A stretch of DNA of 64,000 nt from CAZMOK01 sp964567785 (GCA_964567785.1 CAZMOK010000007.1:1-64000); one strand, 5' to 3'; shown: positions 39,591-49,824, counted from the stretch's first letter. Notes: generated by a model from the sequence alone, not told the origin. A program made the numbers and translations.

Positions 39591-40886
39591 ATGAAAAAAA
39601 ATATCACCCTCATTATCCTGGTCACTTATGCATCTCTTCTGGGGATAGCCATAACCCAGGTTTACTGGGTGAAGAAAGCTTACGACCTGAAAGAGGAACA
39701 ATTCAGTAACTCAGTGCTCATTGCCCTGAAAAGTGTGGCTAACCAATTGCAAATGCGATATTCTCTTGAGCTTGTTGATGCGGATGACAGCTCCCCCTGG
39801 TCGAATATCCCTAAAATTGAGCAGGTAAAGAAAGAACACCTTGTAACTTCCATAAAGGATGAGTTTAGCTGCATGAAGATCATAGATAATTACTATTATG
39901 CAATTATCGACAGAAAGGAGGACACAATAGTAACCGGTAATTATGGTAATTATAATCAAGAGATCATTGATTCTAAACACCAGTTACGCCTTACCGGTTT
40001 CCGTGACTCCGACAGGTATGCACTGTCTGCCTATTTCTCCAACCAGAGCAGTATCATCCTTATCGACATGTTGTTATGGCTGGTGCTTACAGTGGTATTC
40101 CTGATAGTCATCATGTTAGCCTTCTACTTTACGATCAATTTTTTCCTCAGGCAAAAGAATTTATCGGAAATGAAAACCGATTTTTTTAACAACATGACCC
40201 ATGAGCTCAAAACCCCTATCTCAACCATATCGCTCGCCAGTGAAATGCTTATGGGAAAGAAGATCTATGAAGACCCTAACAAAACTAAAAGGTACGCTTC
40301 AGTGATATTTGATGAAAATGCCCGGCTACAACACCATGTTGAGCATATATTAAATATGACCCTGCTCGACAAGGGGGACCTGAAACTGAAAATAAAGGAG
40401 ATCGATATCCATAAGATCCTTGTAAAAGCCGTAAGTAACTATAACCTCATAGTCAAGAAAAGGAATGGTGTGATCTTTACTGTTCTTTATGCAAAGAAAT
40501 TCAATGTTTATGGCGACAGGGAACACCTCAGGAATGTTTTTACCAACCTCCTCGACAATGCCAACAAATATTCTCCCGAAAGTCCTGAGGTAACAGTAAC
40601 CACTAAAAATGAAAACAATGGGATCATCATCTCCATTGAGGACAAAGGAATAGGAATAAGTCAGGAAAATAAGAGACTGATTTTCAAGAGGTTATACAGG
40701 GTCCCTACCGGCAATATATACGATGCCAAGGGCTTCGGACTGGGGCTTTTTTATGTTAAGACCGTTATAGAAGCCCACAAGGGTACTGTAAAAGTAAGCA
40801 GTGAACTTGGAAAGGGAAGCAGATTTGATATATATTTACCTTTCGATATAAAACCAGTGCACGATGATGAGCAAAACCAAAACTAA
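39591..40886 (+). CDS. Membrane sensor histidine kinase, RprX-like
   Basis: About 431 residues: a first membrane helix (about 5-25), a periplasmic sensor region (about 26-150), a second helix (about 153-180), a HisKA domain with the phospho-acceptor in NNMTHELKTPIST, and HATPase_c with NLLDNANKYSP, DKGIGIS and GFGLGLFYVK. The layout and N-terminal wording resemble RprX of Bacteroides. The ATG at 39591 is used; the TTG before it lies right next to the -7 element. It overlaps the response regulator gene by 23 nt. Confidence 0.9.
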   Translation: MKKNITLIILVTYASLLGIAITQVYWVKKAYDLKEEQFSNSVLIALKSVANQLQMRYSLELVDADDSSPWSNIPKIEQVKKEHLVTSIKDEFSCMKIIDNYYYAIIDRKEDTIVTGNYGNYNQEIIDSKHQLRLTGFRDSDRYALSAYFSNQSSIILIDMLLWLVLTVVFLIVIMLAFYFTINFFLRQKNLSEMKTDFFNNMTHELKTPISTISLASEMLMGKKIYEDPNKTKRYASVIFDENARLQHHVEHILNMTLLDKGDLKLKIKEIDIHKILVKAVSNYNLIVKKRNGVIFTVLYAKKFNVYGDREHLRNVFTNLLDNANKYSPESPEVTVTTKNENNGIIISIEDKGIGISQENKRLIFKRLYRVPTGNIYDAKGFGLGLFYVKTVIEAHKGTVKVSSELGKGSRFDIYLPFDIKPVHDDEQNQN

Positions 40887-41574
40887 AGTACTGCTTGTTG
40901 AGGATGATCCCAACCTCAGCCTCGTGCTGCAGGATTATCTTGAGATGCTAAACTATGATATCGTCCTCTGTAAAGATGGCGAAGAGGGCTATCATGCATT
41001 TAACGACAATGATTTTTCTCTTTGCGTCCTTGATATAATGATGCCGAAGAAAGACGGCTTTACGCTGGCCGAGGAAATCAGGCAGATCGACAAAACAGTA
41101 CCTATCATTTTTCTTACAGCAAAATCTTTGAAGGAAGACCGCATTAGAGGTTTCAGGACAGGATGTGACGATTACATTACAAAGCCCTTCAGCACAGAAG
41201 AACTGAGCCTCAGGATAGAAGCTATACTTAAAAGATGTGAGACCCAGCAGGAGATCATTAATTCTGCCGGTAAACAGAAGATCTATAATATCGGAAGATA
41301 TGAATTCGATTCAGAAAACATGATCCTGCGCAAGGGGGAACAGGATAAAACTCTTACAAGAAAAGAGAATGCATTGCTTAAACTTCTCTGTGAGCATCAG
41401 AACAAACTGCTGACCCGCGAAACAGCCCTTAAGTCGGTCTGGGGCGATGATGACTATTTTATCGGAAGGAGCATGGATGTTTTTATCGCCAAGCTGAGAA
41501 AGTACCTGAAAGACGACCCCAGCATTTCCATAAAGAATATACACGGGACCGGTTTCAAGCTCGAGATCAAGTAA
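40864..41574 (+). CDS. OmpR-family response regulator, RprY-like
   Basis: The receiver domain (about 7-120) has the acidic pair VEDD, the phospho-acceptor aspartate in CVLDIMMPKKDG, and the lysine in YITKPFS. The C-terminal winged helix (about 140-235) has LTRKENALLKLL and SVWGDDDYFIGRSMDVFIAKLRKYL. Partner of the kinase directly upstream. It probably binds the phased TGTTAA repeats at 39513-39550 and regulates its own operon. Confidence 0.92.
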   Translation: MMSKTKTKVLLVEDDPNLSLVLQDYLEMLNYDIVLCKDGEEGYHAFNDNDFSLCVLDIMMPKKDGFTLAEEIRQIDKTVPIIFLTAKSLKEDRIRGFRTGCDDYITKPFSTEELSLRIEAILKRCETQQEIINSAGKQKIYNIGRYEFDSENMILRKGEQDKTLTRKENALLKLLCEHQNKLLTRETALKSVWGDDDYFIGRSMDVFIAKLRKYLKDDPSISIKNIHGTGFKLEIK

Positions 41575-41601
41575 GATTGAAAGAAAAACTGACTTAAGAA
41601 A

Positions 41602-43734
41602 TTACTTTTTATAAACTCCAAGTTGGTCAAGTAAGAAAGCGTATTCAAGGGCAGTTTCTTTAAAACGCTCAAAACGTCCTGATGCACCTCCGTGCCCAAA
41701 ATCCATATTTGTGTAAAGCAAGAGCGGGTACTCACCGGTGTTGAGGTCCCGTAGCTTAGCAATCCACTTGGCAGGTTCCCAGTACTGTACCTGTGAATCA
41801 TGAAAACCTGTAATTATGAGCATGGCAGGATATGACTGTGCTTTCACATTGTCGTATGGCGAATACGACAGCATATACTTATAGTACTTCTCCTCGTTAG
41901 GGTTTCCCCATTCATCATACTCACCCGTTGTAAGAGGTATCGATTCATCCAGCATGGTCGTAACAACGTCAACAAAAGGAACTGCTGCAATGGCAGCCCT
42001 GAATAACCCTGGCTCCATATTCACCACTGCGCCGATCAGCAATCCACCGGCACTTCCTCCCATAACGGCCATTTTGTCGCTGCTTGTATAATCCTTTTCG
42101 ATAAGATACTTCCCACAATCGATGAAGTCAGTGAATGTATTCTTCTTTTTAAGTAGTTTTCCGTTTTCATACCAGTCACGTCCCAGTTCCTCCCCTCCCC
42201 TTATGTGGGCAAGAGCAAAAACGAATCCCCTGTCGAGAAGGCTGAGCCTCACTGAGCTGAAGTATGGGTCCATGCTGGCACCGTACGAACCATACCCATA
42301 AAGTAATAGCGGATTGCTGCCATCTTTTTTGAGGCCCTTTTTGTAAACTACAGAAAGAGGTATCCTGGTTCCGTCATCCGCTTCGGCCCATAAACGCTCG
42401 GTAAAGTAACCCTCCGGCTCATATCCGCCAACAACCTCCTGTTGCTTGAGCAATTCTCTGTCGCGTGTTCTCATATTGAAATCGTAAACCGTATTGGGGG
42501 TGGTCATGGAGGTATATCCTATTCTCAGCAACTCACTGTCGAAATCGGGATTCATTGAGAAGTATGTAAGATAGACCTGCTCTTTGAAATCAATATAATA
42601 ATCCTCATTCTTATTCTGGTTGATGACCCTTATCCGGGTAAGACCATTATCCCGCTCGAGCAGGGAAAGATACCCTTTGAAAAGCTCGAAATCTTCCAAC
42701 AATACATCCTCCCTGTGAGGGATCACTTCTTTCCAGTTATCGATCCCGGTCTCTTTCTCACTCACTTCCATCAGCCTGAAATTCCGAGCTTTATGGTTTG
42801 TGCGTATATAGAACTTGTCTTCGAAGTGACCTATGTAATATTCAAGGTCTTTTTTCCTGGGCTGAAAAACTGCCGGTTCGGTATACGGTCTGTCAGCCTT
42901 CAGGAACCTGTATTCAGTTGATAGTGTGCTGAAGCTTCCTATGATTATATACTTTCTCGATTTGGATTTATAAACCCCTGTGGTGAAGGCCGGATCTGAT
43001 TCGTGGTAAACCAGTTCATCGGTATTTTGTTTTGTTCCGATCCTGTGCCTCCAGATCTTCTCTGGCCTCAGCGTCTCGTCACGGGTCACATAAAAGAGTG
43101 TTTCATTATCGTTGGCCCAGTCGAGGTTACCCGATGTGCCTTCCAGTTTTCCGGGAAGTATCTCCCCGGTTGTGAGGTCTTTGACAAAAACATCATAGAT
43201 CCTCCTGCTGAGGGTGTCCACCGAAAATGCAAGCAGGTTGTTGTTGCTGCTCACCTTGAGGCTTCCCACCTGGTAATAACTGTAACCTTCGGCCATTTTA
43301 TTCACATCAAGCATGATTTCCTCCCCTGCCTCAAGAGTGCCTTTTTTCCTGCAGAATATAGGGTACTCCTTGCCTTCCTCATATCTTGTGTAGTAATAGT
43401 AGCCGTTCAGCTTGTAAGGTACCGACATATCAGTCTGCTTAATCCTCCCCACAATTTCATCATAGAGTTCTTCCTGCAATTCCCCGGTATGTTGCATAAC
43501 CGCTTTTGTGTATTCATTCTCCTCATCCAGGTATGCTTTAACCTCAGGGTTTTCCCTTTCATTCATCCAGTAGTAGGGATCAATCCTGGTATCACCATGA
43601 ATGGTAAGTTCTTTATTGATCTTCTTTGCGTCGGGAGCTTTCATAGAAATCTCTTTTTTTCCGTTGTTACATGATGTAAATGGCAGTACTGCGAGGATAA
43701 GCAGCAAATACCTGTAAGAAATACCGGTTTTCAT
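41602..43734 (-). CDS. Prolyl oligopeptidase family serine peptidase (oligopeptidase B-like) lipoprotein
   Basis: The 710-residue protein has a lipoprotein signal ending LPFTSC, an N-terminal beta-propeller (about 90-430) and an alpha/beta hydrolase domain. Catalytic residues are Ser in MGGSAGGLLIGA, Asp in TGFHDSQVQYWEPAKW and His in FGHGGASGRF. DPYYWMNERENPEV at the N-terminus is typical of S9A oligopeptidase B, which cuts short peptides after basic residues. Lipid anchoring places it in the periplasm or at the cell surface. Convergent with the response regulator gene. Confidence 0.92.
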   Translation of the reverse strand: MKTGISYRYLLLILAVLPFTSCNNGKKEISMKAPDAKKINKELTIHGDTRIDPYYWMNERENPEVKAYLDEENEYTKAVMQHTGELQEELYDEIVGRIKQTDMSVPYKLNGYYYYTRYEEGKEYPIFCRKKGTLEAGEEIMLDVNKMAEGYSYYQVGSLKVSSNNNLLAFSVDTLSRRIYDVFVKDLTTGEILPGKLEGTSGNLDWANDNETLFYVTRDETLRPEKIWRHRIGTKQNTDELVYHESDPAFTTGVYKSKSRKYIIIGSFSTLSTEYRFLKADRPYTEPAVFQPRKKDLEYYIGHFEDKFYIRTNHKARNFRLMEVSEKETGIDNWKEVIPHREDVLLEDFELFKGYLSLLERDNGLTRIRVINQNKNEDYYIDFKEQVYLTYFSMNPDFDSELLRIGYTSMTTPNTVYDFNMRTRDRELLKQQEVVGGYEPEGYFTERLWAEADDGTRIPLSVVYKKGLKKDGSNPLLLYGYGSYGASMDPYFSSVRLSLLDRGFVFALAHIRGGEELGRDWYENGKLLKKKNTFTDFIDCGKYLIEKDYTSSDKMAVMGGSAGGLLIGAVVNMEPGLFRAAIAAVPFVDVVTTMLDESIPLTTGEYDEWGNPNEEKYYKYMLSYSPYDNVKAQSYPAMLIITGFHDSQVQYWEPAKWIAKLRDLNTGEYPLLLYTNMDFGHGGASGRFERFKETALEYAFLLDQLGVYKK

Positions 43735-43758
43735 ATTGGCCTGATCGTTGATTATACA

Positions 43759-46071
43759 TTAAAAACGCCAGGTAACGCCCAGGCTGGGCATTATCGGTAG
43801 CTGGTAAATCGTCTCCTGCGTAAGACGGTCGATGTAAAAAACATTCTTCCTGTTATATACGTTCACCACACTGGCATCAACTTCTATGGATGAACGTGCG
43901 CTTAAAAGGAATTTCTTTTTTATGTTGATGTCGAGGCGGTGATAATCAGAAAGCCTCCCTTCGTTAAGATCGGCATACAGAAAGCCCAGTTCACCGTTCT
44001 GGTCGGTATAATCGGTGTAAACATTATCAAAGTTGATCTTCTCATAATAGCCCAGGGTTTGCGTGAACGGGAAAGCGGTTCCAAGGTTCCACCTGCCGCT
44101 GATCTCCCAGTCGAATTTATCACCGAGTATTACGGTGGCCACCAGGTTCACATTATGCCTCCTATCGAAATGGGGATGATAATGCTCCAGCTCACCTTCA
44201 ATATTTTCATAGTATCTGTCGACAATGCCATAAGAGTAAACCGCCCAGAGGTTGTAACGCCTTTCCTCGTATTTAAGCGTAAAGTCTATGCCATAAGCAT
44301 TTCCCTTTTCTATGATAAAATCTTTTTTAAGAAGGTCAGGTTTTTCAGGAGCTTTGTTTTCATCAAATATTTTGTTCCTGTTAAGGTTGGTAAGCTGGTT
44401 AAAGTACTTGTAGTATCCTTCCACATTAGCTTTGAGATTACTTGAAAGATCGGCTTCAAATCCAAGGATAAGGTGGGATGCTTTTTGCAGTTTTGAAGTT
44501 ACCTCATCACCGTCGAACCTTGCCGGAAGGTTATCAGGTCCCGACAGGAAGCCGTAGAAAAGGTTCACAACATCTCGGTCGGACCTGGCACTGATCAAAT
44601 TTTGGGAATACATACCCCCGGCAAATTTGATCCTGAAAGCATCAGTGGCATTGTATTTTATTGCCAGCCTTGGCTCGGGCGACATCTCCGAGAGGGAGGC
44701 GTACCATTGCAGCCTGAAACCCGGTTCTATTATAAATTTCCCAACAACTGCTTTATATTTTAAGAAAGCAGCTATTTCGGTGGTGTTTTGTCGTTGCTGG
44801 ATTACCCTGTTGGCTGCATTTATAAAATAATAATCAGTGGTAAACCCCAGAAGCTGTATACCATACTTCAGTTCGTTCCTTCCGAAGAAATATGAAAAAT
44901 CGAGCCCAACGTCAAATCCATTTATCGAACTTGTCCTTTCAGGGCTCACGTCTTCGGTAAGTGCCATCTTGTATTCGCTGTAGGCTATGTGCCCTTCTAT
45001 TAGCACCGGTGAACGCCCTGGAATGACCAGGAAGTTTGTGCCAAAGCCGGTGGATTTCCAGTTGAAGTCTGAAATCGCCTTGAAATCATCCACATTGTCC
45101 CTGTAATGAAAGCCATAGAAATTCACTTTACTGCCGTTCTTTGAGTTGAGAGTCAGTTTGCCGTATATATCGGTGAAATTAAATGGAAGGCCGTTTGTAT
45201 CTGCGTAATCATAAAGGGTTTTGGATGTTTCCTTAAGGTATGAGTTCTTGAAAGAAAGTATGAAAGATGAGCCGCCGCCCGATTCGTTCTTTACAGGATT
45301 GACAATCGGGCCTTCCACCAGCAGTCCGGCCCCGAAAGTACTGGCGGAAACCTTACCTGAAATATGTTGAGCATTGCCGTCGCGTGTCCGTATATCCATC
45401 ACAGATGATATCCTGCCGCCGTATTCAGCGCCGAAACCTCCGGTATAAATATCCGCCGTCCTGATAATGTCAGTCTCAAAAACAGAGAAAAGACCTATTG
45501 AATGGAATGCCTTGTAAAGGGTCATTCCATCAAGCAATACCTTGTTCTGAATGGGGGAACCTCCCCGTATATAGAGCTCGCCACCCTGGTCACCGGTAAA
45601 TACTACCCCCGGTAAAACCTGGAGGTACTGGGCCAGGTCGGGCTGGCCACCAATGGAGGGTATCTGGTTGATCTCCTTTGGGGTGATCTTGACAACTGAA
45701 GTCCTGGTCTCGGTTGTGGCTTCTATCCTTTCAGCCGACACATTAAAAGTCTTGAGGTTCACCGTGCCTCCGGTAAGATAGATCTGTTCCGTGATGATAT
45801 CATCGGCCTGAACATAAACAGGCATTCTGAGTGTATCAAAACCAAGATAGGTTACCATGAGCGTGTACTCGCCCGGCGGAATTTTTGAGATCTGGAAATA
45901 CCCGTTTACATCTGTTGAAGCGCCAAAGGTTGTGTTCTGAAGATACACATTGGTATATATGACAGGTTCCCCGGTGCTTTTTTCATATACGAACCCCCTA
46001 ATAATACCCGTTTGAGAAAGTAAAATGTTCGAAATAAGAGTAAAGAAAGCGATAAGCAGTAATTTTCTCAT
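43759..46071 (-). CDS. TonB-dependent receptor with carboxypeptidase-regulatory-like domain
   Basis: A 770-residue outer-membrane protein: signal peptide ending ILLSQ, a CarboxypepD_reg-like beta-sandwich (about 22-105, GIIRGFVYEKSTGEPVIYTNV), a plug domain (about 125-235, with VLPGVVFTGDQGGELYIRGG) and a 22-strand barrel ending in WRF. It lacks an adjacent SusD gene, so it is not a SusCD pair. The ligand cannot be read from sequence. It shares direction with the S9 peptidase 24 nt downstream, so peptides are one possible cargo. Confidence 0.92.
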   Translation of the reverse strand: MRKLLLIAFFTLISNILLSQTGIIRGFVYEKSTGEPVIYTNVYLQNTTFGASTDVNGYFQISKIPPGEYTLMVTYLGFDTLRMPVYVQADDIITEQIYLTGGTVNLKTFNVSAERIEATTETRTSVVKITPKEINQIPSIGGQPDLAQYLQVLPGVVFTGDQGGELYIRGGSPIQNKVLLDGMTLYKAFHSIGLFSVFETDIIRTADIYTGGFGAEYGGRISSVMDIRTRDGNAQHISGKVSASTFGAGLLVEGPIVNPVKNESGGGSSFILSFKNSYLKETSKTLYDYADTNGLPFNFTDIYGKLTLNSKNGSKVNFYGFHYRDNVDDFKAISDFNWKSTGFGTNFLVIPGRSPVLIEGHIAYSEYKMALTEDVSPERTSSINGFDVGLDFSYFFGRNELKYGIQLLGFTTDYYFINAANRVIQQRQNTTEIAAFLKYKAVVGKFIIEPGFRLQWYASLSEMSPEPRLAIKYNATDAFRIKFAGGMYSQNLISARSDRDVVNLFYGFLSGPDNLPARFDGDEVTSKLQKASHLILGFEADLSSNLKANVEGYYKYFNQLTNLNRNKIFDENKAPEKPDLLKKDFIIEKGNAYGIDFTLKYEERRYNLWAVYSYGIVDRYYENIEGELEHYHPHFDRRHNVNLVATVILGDKFDWEISGRWNLGTAFPFTQTLGYYEKINFDNVYTDYTDQNGELGFLYADLNEGRLSDYHRLDINIKKKFLLSARSSIEVDASVVNVYNRKNVFYIDRLTQETIYQLPIMPSLGVTWRF

Positions 46072-46100
46072 CAGACACTAACTATTTTTAGCAGAATGTA

Positions 46101-46108
46101 CAAAAATA
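46101..46108 (-). promoter_or_regulatory. -7 element for the TonB-dependent receptor
   Basis: TATTTTTG on the minus strand, 29 nt upstream of the ATG at 46071. Confidence 0.45.
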
Positions 46109-46205
46109 GACAAATAATAGGTCTGACGATCCTAAAATACAAATCAATTCAGGAAATGGATATCACACGCAAGTATCCGGTACTGGTGCATATCCGGAAT
46201 ACCTC

Positions 46206-47132
46206 TCAATACCTTCGTATTGTCAGGCTCGATACGGCGACCTCTACATTGATAACGAAGTTCTTTTCAGCATCTTCAAAATTATCGGTTACGTAGGTTC
46301 CTGATGTTACTTTGGTAAAATCATCAAGGTTCTTTGCTGTCAGCACAGCATCTGTATTGAGTTCACAAGCGGCAGTTTCAGGTATCCTCACGGTAATTGA
46401 GGTAACACCTGCATTGATATTTACTGTGGTTGTAGTATAGAGTTCTCCAAGATAGATATCCACTGACGAGGCACCCCCGTCGATGTTTAATTCTTTTATC
46501 TGGAAATCCCTTAAGTCGAGATCTATCTCTGCGGCCCCTACATCGATGTTCATATCCCATACCGGAGTGGGGTTAAGGCTTAGGTTTACCTCATTCCTGA
46601 TACTCCTTCGGTTGCCCCTGACTTTGTCAAGTGTAATATGCACTTCTTTCCTGCTGCCCATATCCTTAAGCGAGTAGCTGTACTGGCCCAGGTTGCCCTC
46701 TTTTTCAAACTCAAAAAGGTCGCTTGTGATCCCATCAATATTGAAATCACCCGCTGCAGCGTCAAAATCAAGCAGAGCCTCGGTTGTGACCGGATCAAAA
46801 GCCTCCGAGATCTGTTGGTCCTCAAGTCGTCTTCCTTCTCGTTCCTCTGTCCTGTCCGACCTTGATTCCCATCGAATGTCGAAAGGCCACCGGGGGCCCC
46901 AGGAGGGATTTGAGATCAATATCAGGGCAGCGATAAGGACCGTTACCAGGGATAATAACACTTTGATCCCTGCCTTGACAGGCAGGATCGAAATTCCTAT
47001 AAACACAAGCAGCACCGGCCACAAACGCCACATATCCCACCAGCTGAAATAGATGAGGTCGAGATTTTTAAGCAGGAACAATGCCCCTATGGCAACGAGC
47101 AAGATCCCCCAGAATGCATTCTTAAAGCTCAT
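46206..47132 (-). CDS. LiaF-like membrane protein with C-terminal toast-rack-type domain
   Basis: 308 residues: four hydrophobic helices at the N-terminus (about 5-75, starting FWGILLVAIGALFLLKNLDL), then an external repetitive beta-rich domain (about 115-308) with alternating Asp/Ile pattern (NIDVGAAEIDLDLRD, NIDGGASSVDIYLGE). This is the shape of LiaF/DUF2154-type proteins linked to envelope stress sensing. Starts 6 nt after the PspC-domain gene. Confidence 0.8.
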   Translation of the reverse strand: MSFKNAFWGILLVAIGALFLLKNLDLIYFSWWDMWRLWPVLLVFIGISILPVKAGIKVLLSLVTVLIAALILISNPSWGPRWPFDIRWESRSDRTEEREGRRLEDQQISEAFDPVTTEALLDFDAAAGDFNIDGITSDLFEFEKEGNLGQYSYSLKDMGSRKEVHITLDKVRGNRRSIRNEVNLSLNPTPVWDMNIDVGAAEIDLDLRDFQIKELNIDGGASSVDIYLGELYTTTTVNINAGVTSITVRIPETAACELNTDAVLTAKNLDDFTKVTSGTYVTDNFEDAEKNFVINVEVAVSSLTIRRY

Positions 47133-47138
47133 GGCTGG

Positions 47139-47600
47139 TTATTTTGATTTAACATAACTGTTCCGGATCAGTACAATCCCTGCAACCACGAGTATCAATG
47201 GCCAGAGGTCGGCAAAGTCGATCCACCTCACCCACCTTTCCAGCAGAAAGATGGCGCCCAGGGCTATCAATATGATTCCTGCGATGAGGTTTCCGTCGTT
47301 TTTCTGTTTGGGCGGAGCATTTGGTGTTGCCCTTTTTTCACGTTCAGGATTTGTTTTGGGTTCTGTTTCCATGTTTCTTGAATTTTCAGAATATGATTGA
47401 GCCTGGTTTAATCTTTCTTCCGGAAGCACAATCCACAGAATTATATAAAGCAATAGGCCTGAACCGCCAAAAATCAATAACAGAACAAAGATCAGCCTGA
47501 CAACGACCGGATCAATATTCAGTGAATTGGCAATTCCTGCTGCCACACCTCCGATAACCACATCGGTACGGCTCCTGTATATCCCTTTGTGATTTTCCAT
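47139..47600 (-). CDS. PspC-domain membrane protein with LiaI/LiaF-like helices
   Basis: Residues 5-65 match PspC (YRSRTDVVIGGVAAGIANSL, then a helix ending WIVLPEE). A polar linker (70-105) leads to two further helices (IIALGAIFLLERW) like those of the neighbouring gene. PspC acts in phage-shock-type membrane stress response; in Bacteroidota such small PspC proteins are common and poorly studied. With the gene at 46206 it forms a two-gene envelope-stress unit. Confidence 0.87.
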   Translation of the reverse strand: MENHKGIYRSRTDVVIGGVAAGIANSLNIDPVVVRLIFVLLLIFGGSGLLLYIILWIVLPEERLNQAQSYSENSRNMETEPKTNPEREKRATPNAPPKQKNDGNLIAGIILIALGAIFLLERWVRWIDFADLWPLILVVAGIVLIRNSYVKSK

Positions 47601-47661
47601 TCTAAATTCTGCGAATTAAAGTTAACCAATTATTTGACGCCGGAACGGGAAATAAGGTTAC

Positions 47662-47690
47662 AAAAAAAGCTGCCTGTCGATCAGGCAGCT
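47662..47690 (-). terminator. Terminator after the zinc-ribbon coiled-coil gene
   Basis: AGCTGCCTG and CAGGCAGCT form a perfect 9-bp stem with a 5-nt loop, followed on the minus strand by a run of T. Confidence 0.8.
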
Positions 47691-47716
47691 TTCTTAAAGA
47701 TTGATAATCAGTTATT

Positions 47717-48526
47717 TTACTTTTTCTTAACGGCTTCGGCAATTTCCGAATCCACGAGAATACGACCACAATACTCACAAACAATGATCTTTTTATGCAT
47801 CCTTATATCAAGCTGGTGCTGCGGCGGGATCTTGTTAAAACAACCCCCACAGGCATCCCTTTCGATAGGTACCACAGCAAGGCCATTCCTTGCATTCTTG
47901 CGTATCCGGTTGTATGCCGTGTAAAGCCTTTCATCTATCTCCTTTTTCAGGTTCTCCGAAGTCTTGGCCACATCCTTTTCGTCCTTTTCGGTTTCCTCGA
48001 TGATGTCATCCAGTTCCGATTTCTTTACATCCAGATCTTTTCTCCTCTCAGAGAGGATCTCTTCAGCGCTGGCAATTTCTTCTTTCCGCTTTTCAAGCGA
48101 TTCTGAATATTCATTGATCCTTTTTTCTGCAAGCTGGATTTCCAGTGACTGGAATTCTATCTCCTTGCTCAGCGAGTCGTACTCCCTGTTGTTCCTTACA
48201 TTCATCTGCTGTTCTTCATATCTTTTTATCAGGGCTTCACTGTCTTTGATCGACTGTTTCTTGTCGTTTATCGACTGTTCAAGGGATTCCACTTCCGATT
48301 TGTAGTTATCGATCCTTGTTTCAAGACCTATGATCTCATCTTCAAGATCCTGTACCTCAAGAGGCAGCTCCCCCCTGATCATCCTGATCTTATCGATCTG
48401 GGAATCGAGCTGCTGAATTTTGTACAGGGAAACCAGCGTGTTCTCAACCTTTTTCTTTACCGCTTCGTCGGTTGGTTCTTCTTGTTTTATGGTCGTTACA
48501 CCCTTTGAATCCACCTTCTTTGCCAT
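47717..48526 (-). CDS. Coiled-coil protein with C4 zinc ribbon (CT398 family)
   Basis: 269 residues, mostly a long antiparallel coiled coil (about 25-205), ending in a zinc ribbon with CGGC and CEYC pairs (about 225-255, ending CEYCGRILVDSE). The CT398/DUF164 family is widespread; some members bind secretion or flagellar components, and the general role is unsettled. It begins 3 nt after the Nif3 gene, an association common in Bacteroidota. Confidence 0.87.
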   Translation of the reverse strand: MAKKVDSKGVTTIKQEEPTDEAVKKKVENTLVSLYKIQQLDSQIDKIRMIRGELPLEVQDLEDEIIGLETRIDNYKSEVESLEQSINDKKQSIKDSEALIKRYEEQQMNVRNNREYDSLSKEIEFQSLEIQLAEKRINEYSESLEKRKEEIASAEEILSERRKDLDVKKSELDDIIEETEKDEKDVAKTSENLKKEIDERLYTAYNRIRKNARNGLAVVPIERDACGGCFNKIPPQHQLDIRMHKKIIVCEYCGRILVDSEIAEAVKKK

Positions 48527-48529
48527 ATT

Positions 48530-49624
48530 TCAGAGATAATTAACGGGATTTGTATCAGTTTTCGAAATTCGGAGTGCAAAATTAGGAAATTTATCCTTAA
48601 GTATCCTAAAAATTAAATCTTTGGTGAACTGTTCACTCTCAAAATGCCCTACATCGGCAATGATGATCTTGTGATCGGCGTCAAAAAACTGGTGATATTT
48701 AATATCGCCTGTCAGGAATACCTGCGCGCCGGATGCAATTGCCGGTGAGATGAGGAAGCTTCCCGAACCGCCACAGAATGCCACCCTTTTGACCTTTTCG
48801 TCCCTCAGAGCGGTATGCCTGATTACAGGAACCCCGAAAACCTCTTTCATTCTGGTGAGAAAATGCTCCTCACTCTCAGGATCAGCTAATTCACCCACCA
48901 TACCGGCGCCCACAAACGGAAATTCATTTTCCAGGGGATATATGTCGTAAGCTACCTCTTCATAAGGGTGAGACTCAAAAAGCGCCTTCAAGACCACCCT
49001 CTCCAGGTATTTAGGAAATATGGTCTCTATTCTGGCTTCTTTTTCATGGTGTATTTTATCTATCTCGCCTACGAATGGATCTGCGCCTTCACCGGCCCTG
49101 AATGTACCGTAACCGTCTACATTATAGCTGCAACTGTCGTAATTGCCGATTACTCCCGCACCGGCTTCGAACACGCCTTTTCTGACCTTTTCCGCATGGT
49201 CGTGCGGACAGAAAGTAACCAGCTTCCTGAGCAACCCTTTAACCGGTTTCAGTATTGAGGGGTTCTTCAATCCAATTTTCTCTGCGATCATCGAATTCAC
49301 CCCACCAGTAACATTATCGAGGTTGGTATGCACTCCGTAAAGTGCTACATCGTTCTTAATAGCTTTCATCACAATTCTGCCTAGCTGAGAATCTCCGTTG
49401 ATACTTTTAAGCGGACCGAATATGACCGGATGATGGGATATTATCAGGGAACAGCCATTCATTACTGCTTCATCAACCACCTCCTCCGTAACATCAAGGG
49501 TTATTAAGGCTGATTCAATCTCCTGACCGGGTGAGCCTACCGAAAGTCCTGAATTATCGTACGATTCCTGCAGGGAAAGTGGCGCCAGCTCCTCGATCGG
49601 CCTGATAAGTTCAGATATTTTCAT
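48530..49624 (-). CDS. Nif3-like dinuclear metal centre protein
   Basis: 364 residues in the Nif3/YbgI/YqfO family. Metal ligands are visible in ISHHPVIFGP, GVHTNLDNV and, near the C-terminus, DVGHFESEQF. A YqfO-type inserted domain occupies about 130-235 (KLVTFCPHDHAEKVRKGVFEAGAG). Annotated elsewhere as GTP cyclohydrolase I type 2; the physiological reaction is not settled. Cotranscribed with the zinc-ribbon protein. Confidence 0.9.
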   Translation of the reverse strand: MKISELIRPIEELAPLSLQESYDNSGLSVGSPGQEIESALITLDVTEEVVDEAVMNGCSLIISHHPVIFGPLKSINGDSQLGRIVMKAIKNDVALYGVHTNLDNVTGGVNSMIAEKIGLKNPSILKPVKGLLRKLVTFCPHDHAEKVRKGVFEAGAGVIGNYDSCSYNVDGYGTFRAGEGADPFVGEIDKIHHEKEARIETIFPKYLERVVLKALFESHPYEEVAYDIYPLENEFPFVGAGMVGELADPESEEHFLTRMKEVFGVPVIRHTALRDEKVKRVAFCGGSGSFLISPAIASGAQVFLTGDIKYHQFFDADHKIIIADVGHFESEQFTKDLIFRILKDKFPNFALRISKTDTNPVNYL

Positions 49625-49824
49625 TTCGTGATATTTTCCTCAAAGTTAACCATAAATGAACAGCAGAAAGCACATATATATTATATTGGCTTCACATCTG
49701 CCTGATCTATTATCTGTCAGGATTTTATTGATTTGCGTATAGATTTGTTTATTATTTACAATTATTTAAAGTTAACATTACTCATCCCTCCTATTTTATT
49801 TGTAAATTGCAGCCAATCGGATTC

